64,000 bases of DNA, taken from Symsagittifera roscoffensis. Taxonomy: Eukaryota > Xenacoelomorpha > Acoela > Convolutidae. The stretch spans positions 26,204,189 to 26,268,188 of the forward strand of contig NC_087064.1 of assembly GCF_963678635.1 (NCBI RefSeq). The letters are read 5' to 3'. The notes below the pieces were generated by a model that had not been told where the DNA came from, searched no databases, and saw only the letters and a list, made by a program, of their open reading frames with translations. The translations under genes and the position numbers were made by a program. Each line of letters opens with the position of its first letter. The stretch's first letter is position 1. Positions 12,171 to 22,330 of this stretch are shown here, piece after piece.

Positions 12171-12433
12171 TTGGACGTAACAGCGGGGGAGCATTTGAAA
12201 GGAGGAAACTCGTTGTTTGGTTGGACGGCGACAGACCGACCATTGGACATACCACCTGATAAATTGAGCCCAGCGCCATCGACACGGACGTCAATAAAAT
12301 TTTTTGTCCGGGCAGTGAGGGCAGGACTTACCCACACCGAAAATTTGATGATAAAGAAACTCAGGGAAATCAGAGAGACTAACGGACTGGACCTGGATCA
12401 GAAGAAAACGAGCCTACCATCGGAGGAAGTTTC
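12171..12433 (+). pseudogene. Small unrecognised ORF ahead of the macro-like domain
   Basis: An 88-codon open stretch runs from 12171 to a stop at 12435-12437 and overlaps the next reading frame by a few bases. It contains a helical, basic segment (NLMIKKLREIRETNG) and a Pro/Ser-rich linker. It starts 13 bp after the stop of the pol tail. It may be the N-terminal part of the protein whose macro-like domain follows at 12434, now in another frame; I do not recognise it on its own. Confidence 0.35.
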
Positions 12434-12918
12434 ATGACCAAGTTTGAGATACCAAATGAGTACTCAGAGAACATCCTGATCACGGACAGTGACTTTATCT
12501 TGTCCGATAGGACCAGCGCAATCTGCATAACAGCGGATTCGAGCTTCAACAGCAGATTGGAAGCCGATATTAAGAGAGAGTACCAGAATTTGGCGATTCT
12601 GTTCAGGCAGAGACCGTGATTGGGGGGTGTGGCCGCAGTTCCTCATTCAGTTTTACAGGTTCCTGTCAAATACCTATGCTTTTTGGTGACAACAGCCAGT
12701 GAGAGAAACGTGATGAATCCTGAGCATGTGATGCTGGTTTTGACACGACTGAGGGACTTCCTGGTTGAAAGAGGGATAAGAGAGGTTTCAATGCCGATCT
12801 AAGAACCGAACCGGGGCAGATTGAACCCTAGGAACTATACGCCATCCTGCACGTGGTCTTTGCGGAAACCAAAACAATGGTACATCTACACAAGAAGTAC
12901 TACTTGAGCATCGCTTGA
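12434..12918 (+). pseudogene. Macro (ADP-ribose-binding-like) domain relic downstream of integrase
   Basis: One frame runs from 12434 with only two in-frame stops (12617 and 12800) and one frame change near 12831, ending at a natural stop at 12916-12918; total about 160 codons, the size of a single macro domain. The order of elements fits the TARG1/OARD1-like macro fold: an N-terminal strand and DF turn (ILITDSDF), a buried strand (TSAICITAD), GGVAAV, a strand YLCFLVT, then P-x-x-V-x-x-x-L-x-x-LRDFL-x-x-x-GI-x-x-VSMPI, and a last helix-strand (LYAILHVVFAET). Macro domains bind or hydrolyse ADP-ribose. The Lys after the LVT strand and the Asp of the usual IGCGLD loop, used by TARG1, are not present, so catalysis is doubtful even in the ancestor. 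Confidence 0.6.
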
Positions 12919-13429
12919 AGTTTGGGTGGACTCGAGGGTCTTGAGCTAGGGGGCACGAGGGTCTTGAGCTAGGTAAAAGGGGGCACGCGTCAGGAAAATA
13001 GGTTTTAGTATGGTTGGCATGACAATTGAAACAAAATTTTCATTTAGAACTGTATGGTGCTAAAACATAAGATGGATCTGCATGTTTTTAATACCTAATT
13101 GAACCATGTTATCAGAAATTGTCAGACTAATGTTCTAAGGGTACTAAGGGGGGAGGCTTAGGCTGGTCATGAGCAAAACATCATGGTCCAAAACTCAGTT
13201 TTATTTTCAGATTTGTTTGAATCACAAAAACGAAAACGAAAACGATAACTGGATCGGAATTACACGAGTAACGGAAGAAAAGAAACACATCATACAGCTT
13301 TTCGCAATTGGTACCAAAGAAAGGTATCTCTTGAGTATTTATCTGGGAAGGGTATTTCTTGAGTTAATCTAGGTAAAATATTTCTTGAGCTGGGTATTTC
13401 GTGAGATATCTGAAGGAAGAAATACAGCA
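12919..13429. other. Noncoding gap with short CTTGAGCTAGG repeats
   Basis: No coding domain is visible. Two clusters of a short motif sit here: GGGTCTTGAGCTAGG twice at 12935-12973, and a looser version (TATTTCTTGAGTTAATCTAGG and relatives) about four times at 13322-13410. Purine tracts AAAAGGGGG at about 12975 and AAGGGGGGAGG at about 13146 could be polypurine tracts of an LTR element, but no LTR start can be matched. A 67-codon open frame at 13169-13372 has no recognisable features. Confidence 0.4.
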
Positions 13430-14440
13430 ATGGCAGATCGTTTTTGGAAGTCTGAGCCGGCGGTATTTAAGAAACCCACACTCGATGAGCTCTACAAGCG
13501 CTTGAGGGATATTGATTATACGCAAGTGGACGAGAGACTGGCGGTAATTCTCAATGCCATCCTGCAACTGGAATCGCAAGGAGAGTGCAGGGATCAGCGA
13601 CAGAGGCCGTGTTAATGTTGGGTTACACCTCGGACAGGATTTGAAATCAAGAGCAAACCAGATGGCTGTCCTGGAACGTTGACGGAGGCGTGAGGGGATT
13701 CGACCCTCGAGAAACCCCGGCTTGAGTAACACAACGGAATCTGACGCAGGAGAATTTCTCCTTCCAAACAAACCACTGGCAGGGACAGGAACCAGTCTAC
13801 CAGCAAAACGTTATCGATGATACGGTCCCAACAAACGGAAGAGTCATATCCAGATCTCAGCCAATCTTGAGCACCACCAAGCGTATCTTGACCGGGACTT
13901 GTTGAGGGCGGGTCGGGAACAAGCTCAGAAAATGCAAGAAAGCGTGGCGAATTGCGACCAAATAAAATCGGAAATTGAACAACTGTAACAGAGGCAGTAA
14001 GAATTCGCTAGTGGTAGAGAAAGGAAAATGAAGACAACGACTGAGCCATTAACGAGGAGATCGAGACTAGAGTCGAAAATGGAAGTAGATGAAGCCCCCA
14101 GGTCGAGTGGTCGCTTCAATCTGGACCGCGTAGCCCAGGAGCATATGAATGAAGGCCTGGTAACATGGATGCCATCCGAACCCGTTCCTTCCTTGAGAAA
14201 TCTGGAGTCGGGTTGGATCAGACCACTAAAGGACATTGCGCTAGCAGCGCTGACGCCCAGTTCAACCAGTGGCAGTCAGGCTGGAGCAGGGAAATCACGC
14301 CTCAACGAGTTGCAGGAAAGAATGCAGTCAAGAACAACCGAGAGTCCGGCACGTAAGGCAGCGCCGATCACTTGGAGAGAACACCCAGTGAGGAGTGTCG
14401 TTATCTCAAGCTACAAGAAAAACACCGACGGCGCCTATCA
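13430..14440 (+). pseudogene. N-terminal part of a giant decayed ORF
   Basis: The likely start is the ATG at 13430 (context ACAGCAATGG). It opens a helical stretch (TLDELYKRLRDIDYTQVDE...) that runs to a stop at 13615. Further fragments on the + strand follow (13620-14020 in mixed frames, 14028-14444 open) that are rich in Arg, Glu, Ser and Pro and look disordered. The fragments keep one strand and similar composition, so I read them as one protein that continues into the SGNH region at 14.5 kb. The helical start plus basic linker resembles a gag-like architecture, but there is no zinc knuckle; that comparison is inference. Confidence 0.5.
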
Positions 14441-15030
14441 CTGACAGCCGGGATGATTGGACGGCGGCGCAACGGGAGAGGAGAGATGCCTTCCATGACG
14501 CAGCCTGGGCAGAATACTTTACACAGCCTAGAATACCCGAAGGCACATTCCACTAGATTATTGGGGACAGTCTTGTCCGGGTTCTGACGAGAATCCAGGC
14601 GCATTGTCAACTGGGGATCTTGAGTTTCTCTGATGCAGATGTTGGCGTCAATAGAGATGCAGAATATGGGGAAAAGTTACACGGTCGCCCTGATGATGGG
14701 GACCAATGACGATTCTAGAGGCGAATCAAGGAAAATGACGAGGCTGCATGACAAGATGAGCTGCATTGGTGAGGAGCTGAGGGTCTATTTAGACCCAGCA
14801 AAAATCTCATTTGCACAGTCCCCTACAACATGATGGCGAATCAGAACGCGATGAGCATGAACGAAAGGGTGCGCCACATCACTGAGATCAGGCAAATCGA
14901 ACAAAGAAGTGTCCTGCCTATGAGGCTGCTTGACGTGGCGAGAATGATGGAGGATTCCGTTCCACAGAACTCATCTTCGGATGGTATCCACTTTGATAAG
15001 CCCATGGGCACGGAGTGACCGAATGATGTC
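14441..15030 (+). pseudogene. SGNH/GDSL hydrolase-like domain, frame-broken
   Basis: All three catalytic blocks of the SGNH hydrolase superfamily appear in order and at domain-like spacing. Block I is IIGDSLVRVL with GDSL at 14563-14574, supplying the nucleophilic Ser. Block III is MMGTNDDSRG with GTND at 14699-14710. Block V is SSDGIHFDK with DxxH at 14980-14991, supplying Asp and His. From the GDSL Ser to the His is about 140 codons, normal for a compact SGNH fold. The three blocks lie in three different frames, with shifts near 14630 and 14825, and a stop sits directly before block I, so this copy is dead. The family cleaves esters; SGNH-type esterase domains are known in ORF1 of some CR1-type LINEs. 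No LINE RT accompanies this one. Confidence 0.65.
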
Positions 15031-16550
15031 TTTCAGAGACACATCAACATTCTAGAGTCGGATATGGTGGAAGCTGGTCAATTCAACTTTGGTTCTCCCC
15101 CGAGGCGTTCCTTCATCTCGGCTAGGCCAGTGGCTGATCGCTTTGGAGGAAGAGTCGATTCTAGAGAAAGCTCGAGGAGTAGCAGAAGCAAGCAGCTGGG
15201 TTCGACACCCATGTAGAGGGACGAGGCGGAGTCTTCCACACCCCAGAGCTCGGTGGTATCATCGGTAGTGGTGATGGACAACATGAAGAAAGCAGGAGGC
15301 CCTGGAGAAACGAGCAAAGCCAGGATCTAAGTGAAAGATCTGAACCTCGTGGAGACCGAAGACTTGACTGGGATTCCCAAGAAGTCAATCATTGGGCCAG
15401 TCAACTACAGGCCGCTCAAGGAGCTGGGGAATCCGGGCCTCATAGTGGAACCACCAAAGCATCGAACTAGCATAGCCAGGATCAGAGTGGCGATTCCTGC
15501 GCAGTTGAGGGCGGTAGAGAAACTTCTTGAGCCGAAAAATATCGGGCTTCCCGATACTGCCTACACGGGTCCGAAGCTGGCAGAAGACTCAATGTACGGA
15601 AATCTCATTGGACCTCACAGCTGGCCAAGACTTTAACAGTTTACGTCGCTCAGAACTCTTGTAGCAGCGAGAGCAATCATCGTGGCGGGATCTGACTTCG
15701 ATGGAACGTCCCCGAAGATATTTTGGCCGGAAACGTCGATGTACTTGCTACCGGGCGCGAAGCTAAATTGGATGTTGACTCTGTTAGTGGCGATAAAGTC
15801 GGAAACAACGTGTGAGCAAGAGTTGTTGTTATTTGCGGGAATGAATGACCACCTATCTGCAGCGGGGCTGCTTGAACACTTGAGTAGTGGAGAACCGATG
15901 CGGAAGAAGATCTGGGAGGCGATCCAGACGTTGTTCGCGGCGATGAAGGAAGTGCAAGAGTTGGTGGCTTCTCGATTGGGATCGAAAACAAAGGTGGTAT
16001 TTGCAGCATCATCAGGCTACACAGGCATGCCACCAGCTCTGCAGTTTGTGTACTCGATGTTAATCCTGATAACGGAAATCAACGGGTGGTGAATGCTGAT
16101 GGCAGCCCCAAATCGTGAACTTGAGCTGGTAAACTTGAGACTTCTGAAGTCGCAAGTGGCGGTAGCATGGGAACATGTGTCTCATGCTCTGAGGGATATT
16201 GCGAGCTCGCGGACATAATTATTGTGTTGGACGAGGTACTTTGTCTTGAGATAACGAATATGGCCAGGCAGCTGAAATTCAACCCGGAGGTAGGGGATGA
16301 TCATCCCGTGATAAGCCGTTTGACTGCCAGTATGTGGTTCCGGAAATTGGACCTCACTATAATAAGCTCTACCATCAGTGCGAGAGGGCCCATCAACAAT
16401 CGAAAGAACGTAGCTGGATCTGAGAAGCTACTGGAATTGCTGGGGTATCGTCTGACTCAAGAACGAGGAAGATGGCCGTTCCTGACACCGAGGTTGGAAA
16501 ACGTGACGGACAAGACGAAGGAAAGCGCACCTCCCCTGATCAGTTAAATA
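15031..16550 (+). pseudogene. Middle of giant decayed ORF, possible second SGNH-like segment
   Basis: Fragments 15331-15636, 15682-16092 and 16167-16547 are open on the + strand. The 15682-16092 stretch has an SGNH-like flavour: a strand ending AGSDFDG, then a strand LLLFAGMNDHL that resembles block III (GxND), spaced about 50 residues. No DxxH block could be matched, so this is at best a degenerate relative. 16167-16547 is helical (LADIIIVLDEVLCLEITNMARQL) and unrecognised. A Ser/Arg-rich disordered segment (15110-15310) links it to the SGNH domain upstream. Confidence 0.35.
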
Positions 16551-17820
16551 TAGGAGTTTCTGGATGAGCAGCTCGAGATCTCGGAAAAGAGGGTTTTGAC
16601 GGTGGGGACGTTTGTTACATCAGCGAATGAGGTCACTATCGCCGGCTTCCGGAGAGAATATGCGAAGGGCGAACTGAGATCCAAGTTCAGCAGAGGTGTG
16701 GAGACCCTCAGAATGACGGCTATTTGACACTGAAACTTTTGACACTTGGGAGCCTGGCGGCATTTTATCGACTTATAAAGTATCGAGAACCCCTGTCGGT
16801 GAGAAGGGCCCACCCGAGTCTGGAGACTTACTCCTTCCAATGTGCTGCCGGGCTGAAGACTCTGATAGTGGAGTACCTCTGGATGCAAAACCGTTACTTG
16901 ACATGCAAGGAGAGAAACCCGAAGTTTAGAGAAGAAATGAGAGAGGTGAATGGAGGTATACCTCTCTTGACTGATCTGTGTCTGGCAATGAGGTCTGATC
17001 CCATAGGGATAATCCTGGGGCTAGGAGAGGTAGTGACCTGCGTCTACGGGCCCGCCGTGATATACGCCTTCCCGGAACAGCTTGTGGCGGCGTACGGACA
17101 TTCTGTGGTCCACGTGAGTTTGATCAGCATTCTGGACGGGGCAAAAATGAATTGATGCAAACAGGAGAACTTGAGGGCACGAATGAGTGAAACGGCGCTA
17201 TTCGAGAAAGTGAAAGATCCAGAGTTGATATTGCTCATCTTCAGGGGCCAGCTGCAGGGTAGAATGGGGGGGGGGACGAGAAGGTCCCATTGAGGCCTAC
17301 CCGAAGTTCTGGAACTTGAATCCAGTAGCGAAGAACACGAGAGAAGTCTTGAGGATCCCGGCGTGGATGAAAAGCTTCGATTTTGCGAAGAAAGAACTGG
17401 AGACAAAACTTGAGCGGGACATGTTACCCGCTGCCATCCCTGAAACCGCGACGGTGAGACGGATGACGTTTGGGATGAACAGCCCGATGGTAGTGCCATC
17501 AATACATGCTAGAGAGGCTGTGGAGAAGCAACAGAAAATGTTCACACATAGCTGGGACCCCTTGTTCTTCGGGTATTCGGCCGCTGTGTATTTTCATACT
17601 TGTGAAATAAAAATAAATTCCTGGACTACTCAAGTCAAGAAGATGCGGGGTTTCATGCCTCCTAAGTATGAGGTCCGGGAAATGATAAAGGTGCCTGAGA
17701 AGGCTGGACCTGAAAGTAAGATGCCCATATACGATAGCGGGAGAATGATCATGGAAGAAGGTCACCTAGCTCTGCAGGATGGATTGAAGTGCAGTACAAG
17801 AAAACATCTTTCACCCTACT
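16551..17820 (+). pseudogene. Unrecognised helical region of giant decayed ORF
   Basis: Two long open fragments, 16724-17155 (143 codons) and 17316-17822 (168 codons), are joined by readable coding DNA in other frames (for example EKVKDPELILLIFRGQL near 17207-17260). Content is globular and helical, with conserved-looking aromatic and Pro motifs (LIVEYLWMQNRYL, YAFPEQLVAAYGHS, SWDPLFFGYSAAVYFHTCEI). I do not recognise the fold. A poly-G run near 17267-17275 sits in the frame break between the two fragments. Confidence 0.4.
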
Positions 17821-19030
17821 GACTGGAGGAGCTTGAATTGCGAGGGACGGAAGCTGGATGCAGAGGGGACCTTATATGTGTCTCTCACCGATTTCAAGGC
17901 AGTGGATCCGGCGACGCCTTCACTTCTATCAGTCGGCAGCCTTGGGGACAAGAGGAGCCTTCCCGAGGAGATCAGATTCAAAGCTGCGTTGGAAAGGGAC
18001 CAAGATGAGTCGGGAGAGGGAGAGAGCATGAATGAAACCCTCAGTGAGGCTGGAGAAGAAATGGAGTTGGGGACTACACCTGACGAGGCGACAGTGGCCG
18101 GGACTTTTAGTCCCGGTACCACGAGTGAGCTACTGCAAAACTTGAGTGGTGATGATTGGGCGGACACGGCCACCCGCTCTTGAGCGAGAATGAGTATGAC
18201 GAAGAAGAACAAATTCAAGGGGAATAAGAATATGTTCCTGAATACGCTGGATGAAAAGGATGGCAAGATTTCTTGAATGAGTTCAATCAGAAGGTAGAAC
18301 GGAAAGTCAGACTGGACGGTTTCAAGGAAGAGTTGTAGTACACCGTAGTAGGATTTGTAGAACTTGTCCAGATGACCACTAGTCTGGACGGGAAAGCGAG
18401 AGGAGAGCTGCTCGACAAGATGGTACGCTTGAAGGAAAAGAAGCAGAGTGCCGAGGCAAAATCATGTAAAGATAGCTCTACTCCGAATGAAAATACTGAT
18501 AATAAACAAGTTAGGGTTGAAATTGATGATAAAAGTTAAACTAATATTGTAATGAAAGTTATTAATAGTTCTAAGGCTAGAGAAGTGGTGAGGCAAGAGT
18601 CGGAAGAGGGAGATCTGAGAAAGAAGTGGATTCAGTGATGATTATGATTAAGCCCCCGAGTAAAATGAAACGGGAGATAGAAGAAGCAAGTCCTTCGGTA
18701 GAGGTGGTTTCAGTGAAGAATTTGAAGGAGACGTCTCCAATAGTTCTAGCGAGATGGAAGACAACACCATGCAAGGGCAACTCAGTGACCCGAAAGTAGG
18801 CTGGAGTTTTGACCGAGATGAAACACGCGACAAGTCTGGGGCGGAAGAAGAATTCAAACCCCAGAAGGCTAATGCGAAAAAAGGCTCCATCAGTGGACAA
18901 ATGTGGGAAGTAGACATTGGCAAAGAATGGATCTCGAGTCGACACCAGGTCATTGGCAAGCAGGTAGCAAGTGACATCGAGCAAGTTTCTCGAAAAGCAG
19001 GTAGCAAGTTTCTCGAAAAATGATTGACGA
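17821..19030 (+). pseudogene. Acidic and Lys-rich linker region of giant decayed ORF
   Basis: 17833-18183 is open and acidic (Glu/Ser/Thr-rich). A short helical segment follows near 18270-18460 (FLNEFNQKVERKVRLDGFKEE, then ARGELLDKMVRLKEKK). 18754-19023 is open, charged and low-complexity. AT-rich DNA at 18480-18560 interrupts it and may be an insertion or a decayed linker. No motif identifies a function. The fragments keep the + strand orientation of the flanking pieces. Confidence 0.35.
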
Positions 19031-19770
19031 GAAATACTGCTCGCCCCTGGTGGATAGCCCTGGATACTGCGAAAGAACTGGAGAGCTGCCTGAAAAAATT
19101 TGATTGCGGGTGTCCAGAAAATGTCACATTTGGGCTACCCAACAGAGGGTGGAAGTGCATAAACTAGTGTTGAAGAACGAGTTGGGACGATCCTGGGAGA
19201 AATTGCTCTGGGAGTATTTTGAAGACAAAATGAGGGCACACTTGTCGGCAAAACATTTGTTGCCGAATCCTTTTGTCGAGACGGCGGAGCAGTTGATGTT
19301 TATGTGGAACTTGAAGGGAGTGGCGCTAGAAGCGTTGACTTCTCGCGATAAACTAAAACTGGGCGATAAATGTCTGCGTGTGTATCGAATGCTGACGCAG
19401 CATATTGCTCGAGACAATTCGTGATTGAGTCATGCGAGGAGGAAAGATGCCACCTATTTCTTGAGATGGATCATGTCGGTGATACAGGGTGCTATCATCC
19501 AGGCATGCTATCAAAGTGCAGCGGAAGGTAAAGCATTGGAAAAGAGAATATCGAGCGTCATCCTGAACGTGTATCAGAGTACCGGAATTGAGAAGGAGGA
19601 TGGTTCGACGCAGTCCCTGGAGAACCATGCAACACTGGACCAGATCCGATGGCTCTCGAACAAGAAATTTGAGAAGAATTATGACGTGATCGCGGCCTGG
19701 CTTTGGCAGAAGACTACTCCTCGAGACCCACGAAGCGAGGAGAGTGTCAGTATGTGTCCGGTATAATGTG
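19031..19770 (+). pseudogene. Helical region of giant decayed ORF before the duplication
   Basis: 19104-19424 and 19425-19766 are open back to back. The only break between them is the stop at 19422-19424 in a shared frame, so they are one domain with a single nonsense change. It is helical (ELGRSWEKLLWEYFEDKM, FLRWIMSVIQGAIIQAC, EKRISSVILNVYQSTG). The last about 55 bases (from 19711) are also present at the start of the second tandem unit at 22184. I do not recognise the domain. Confidence 0.4.
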
Positions 19771-19859
19771 GATATCATACAACCCCTTCTTGGATGCGGA
19801 GGCAGGCGCTGCCTATATGAATTCTGAAGTTACGGAGCCTCTGAAGTTCTGAACAGAGA

Positions 19860-21185
19860 AGATAGTCGAAACTGAACCAACAGAAAATGAGAGACCAAGC
19901 CTAGGTCTACTGCTTGAGAAGGTGCCCGAACCCGTCAGCGAACCGCGTTCTGACAGGAAGGTGGAGCTGAGACTGGGAGGTAAAGATGACATATTCCCTA
20001 CGAACTTGGTAATTGTTTGGATAATGCTGAGACCTTCTTGGTGTCCACATCCTCAGGCAAGTTTGATCGAAGAAGTCACGGAGCGAGTGAGACTGTCACC
20101 AGGGAAGGATGAGGGTTTGGGGAATCTGAACGCGATACACATATTGATCCTGCCTCATCGAAGAGAGTCTGAAGAGATCATGAGTAAGTCGAACGAGTCG
20201 CCTAAGAAGCTGGAGCCAGGCAGTTCTCTTGATCTAGCGAGTGGAGGTGGAGAACATTCTTGTGATGGACGGTCTTGTGTCAGGATACAGTCTTTTCAAA
20301 GCAAAAATCTAGCCACTTGGTTTGGTGACATCACCGAAAAGGAGAAGAGTGAGGTGCAAATAGTAGCTGAGTGTTACACGAGCACCACAGTGAATTTAGC
20401 GACGGCATTGGGATTCTTCTCGAGGATGTGTTGTTTAGAGTCACGGACATGCTAGAGTCCGAGCACCATCTGGTGACGGTGTTAAGCGTGGAGTTTTGGC
20501 CTGGAGTGTAGCAGGTGGTCCAAAAGCATATCAAGGGATGGAAAAATGGTCTAGAGGCAGAGATGGAGTTTCCCGTGAGCGAGGCCTACAGTCTACCAAT
20601 GAATGCGAAGTCTCTGGTGGGATCAGTCATGGCGAGCTTGTGCAGAAGTCATTATCCGTTACATATGGCGATGGGGGAAGCGTCTAGTCAGAGGTTGCTG
20701 ATTGACAAGGCTTTCTCGGTGCCTAAGTGCATGCGCCTGGTGCGGATATCCCATAATTCAAATCGGTTGTTACAGAAGATGCTGGGACGGTGCCTGAGGA
20801 TCGAAGGGAAGACTTGAGTGAGATCTGGGGGGGGACTCATGAGTTTGGAAAAAGAGAACACTAGTGACTTCGAGAGTCAGAACATGCTCGGGAGGATGGT
20901 GAATAGTGCCCAAGCCGTCGGCGAAAATGACGTGAAGCATGCAAAGATTATGAAGCTTGAGCGCAATCTCCGCAGCATCAACTTGACCTACGGAGAATAC
21001 CCATGTCATTGTCTGGCGCAGACAGTGTGGTACCCGGAACAGTCAAATCTCTGCTTGATATGGAATGTTGAAGAAATTCGGTAGATAGGGCTACCGGACC
21101 ATCAACAAAGAGTCACCCTTTTCGTGCCGAGCTCGATGCTGGCGCTGCGATGGATTGAGGAGAAAGTCACGGAAAAAACTTTTTA
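19860..21185 (+). pseudogene. C-terminal part of giant decayed ORF, unit 1
   Basis: Three consecutive + strand fragments (19922-20455, 20515-20817, 20818-21084) continue the giant protein. They include EVTERVRLSPGKDEG, a Gly/Ser-rich linker, helical MAMGEASSQRLLIDKAFSVP, and an end with YPCHCLAQTVWYPEQ. The GTG at 19922 is only where an open stretch begins; coding sense extends upstream. A further short open segment (VTLFVPSSMLALRWIEE region) ends near 21185, which I take as the end of the coding remnant. No domain recognised. Confidence 0.4.
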
Positions 21186-22183
21186 ATGAACCAAAAAATT
21201 GTTTTTTATTTGCTAAATCAAAAAAAGCTGAATGACACTTTTCGAGAAAAGAGTTTTTAATGAATAGCTTATAAAGCAGGAACTCAGGGTGCAGGTGGAT
21301 GCATATTTTGATTGGTGTTTAGCGATAATGTGACAACTTTGCATGGCTGCGAATTTTGGGGTTTAGATAAAGTTAAATCTGCTGCAAGCTTCTATAAATG
21401 ACCACTGGCACCGTATATTGAGACGCACTCAACATTCTGGGGACTCCCTGACAGTCGACGACACGCGATGAGGGCATCGATCTTGAGTCCGGGGAGTAAG
21501 TGCCAGTCGGTTATTTTTTGGAAGTTTGACCTTGGGCTGAACGTTCAATCTTAATTTTGGGGAGAAAAAAACTATTTCAAAATTTTGAGTTGAGCCTATC
21601 ATGCTCAAGTTTTTCGCGACAAGTAAAATTATTTCTAGAGTGGCGGGAGGGTTTGGTAGTAGCCTTTAAGTTGTAACACGGGTTGTAGTCTCATGTCGCA
21701 AGCGAACTGAATTGGTTCCGACCGCTTGAGATAGAAAAACACAAGAGAAAGTGTCCCTGATTCTTGAGCCAATGGTTATAAGGCCTATTTCTCTTAGTCT
21801 CATATGTGACTTAAGTAGGCGACTGTTACAAAAGCTGATCCGGCAAACAGAGCAAAGGGCAGCAGTAACGGTCTCATGGATAAACTAAAATCGACTGAAG
21901 GGTATCTTTAACAATTTTCTATCCTTTTGTAATACCAATCTGTAGGGAACTCGACAGTGAATGAACTGAAATGACCCTCCATTCCGGTTTAAGCACCTTA
22001 TTTTGGATATTGAATGGATACGGAGGGGTAAATTACTAATCTTACTATGACTTTTTTACCCGTTTTAGATTTTCTGTTCCGTTTTTCAATCGAAAACACC
22101 GTAAAAAAAAACAAATTTAGAGTGAAAATAGTGACATTTTGATCCCCCCACATAACGTGGTTTTTGAGATATCCACACTTTTC
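21186..22183. other. Noncoding 1-kb end of duplicated unit 1 (possible LTR or promoter region)
   Basis: No reading frame of note. The segment follows directly on the end of the ORF remnant, holds a TATA-like element and a dyad (see next entry), and is AT-rich toward its end. A downstream position, a size near 1 kb and promoter-like content would fit a 3' LTR, but it lacks clear TG...CA termini and the second copy is explained by the tandem duplication, so LTR identity is not demonstrated. Confidence 0.35.
21393..21507 (+). promoter_or_regulatory. TATA-like box followed by a dyad
   Basis: TATAAAT lies at 21393-21399. Five bases on begins a dyad: ACTGGCA (21404-21410) pairs with TGCCAGT (21501-21507), and inside it GGACTC (21441-21446) pairs with GAGTCC (21485-21490). 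A CACTCAACATT sequence about 30 bp downstream of the TATA box is placed like an initiator. The same arrangement occurs at 23860-23970 in the second unit. Promoter function is inference; the paired arms are seen directly. Confidence 0.4.
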
Positions 22184-22330
22184 AAGACTACTCGAGACCC
22201 ACGAGGTGAGGAGAGTGTCAGTATGTGTCCGGTATAATGTGGATATCATACAACCCCTTCTTGGATGCGGAGGCAGGCGCTGCCTATATGAATTCTGAAG
22301 TTACGGAGCCTCTGAAGTTCTGAACAGAGA

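Larger units (their letters stand above)
4677..12918 (+). mobile_element. Degenerate Ty3/Gypsy-type LTR retrotransposon, copy 1
   Basis: Domains appear in canonical Gypsy order on the + strand: gag with zinc knuckle (4677-6696), aspartic protease (7040-7870), reverse transcriptase (8390-9250), RNase H (9255-9780), a charged spacer (9780-10640), integrase (10790-11650) and an acidic tail (to 12158), followed by a macro-domain-like ORF (12434-12918). RT before integrase separates it from Copia. Each coding part is interrupted by several stops and frame changes and key catalytic residues are altered, so it is an old inactive copy. No LTR pair flanks it in the window; the element is either truncated or its LTRs have decayed. 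A second copy of the same family lies at about 26.7-33.1 kb. Confidence 0.9.

Noticed and set aside
11711-12337. 208-codon minus-strand open frame
   Set aside because: It overlaps the acidic pol tail on the + strand; Ser/Phe-rich translation is typical of the complement of Glu/Lys-rich coding DNA.
12960-13160. 3' LTR start after a polypurine tract
   Set aside because: Purine tracts exist at about 12975 and 13146, but no sequence after them recurs upstream of gag, so no LTR pair can be shown.
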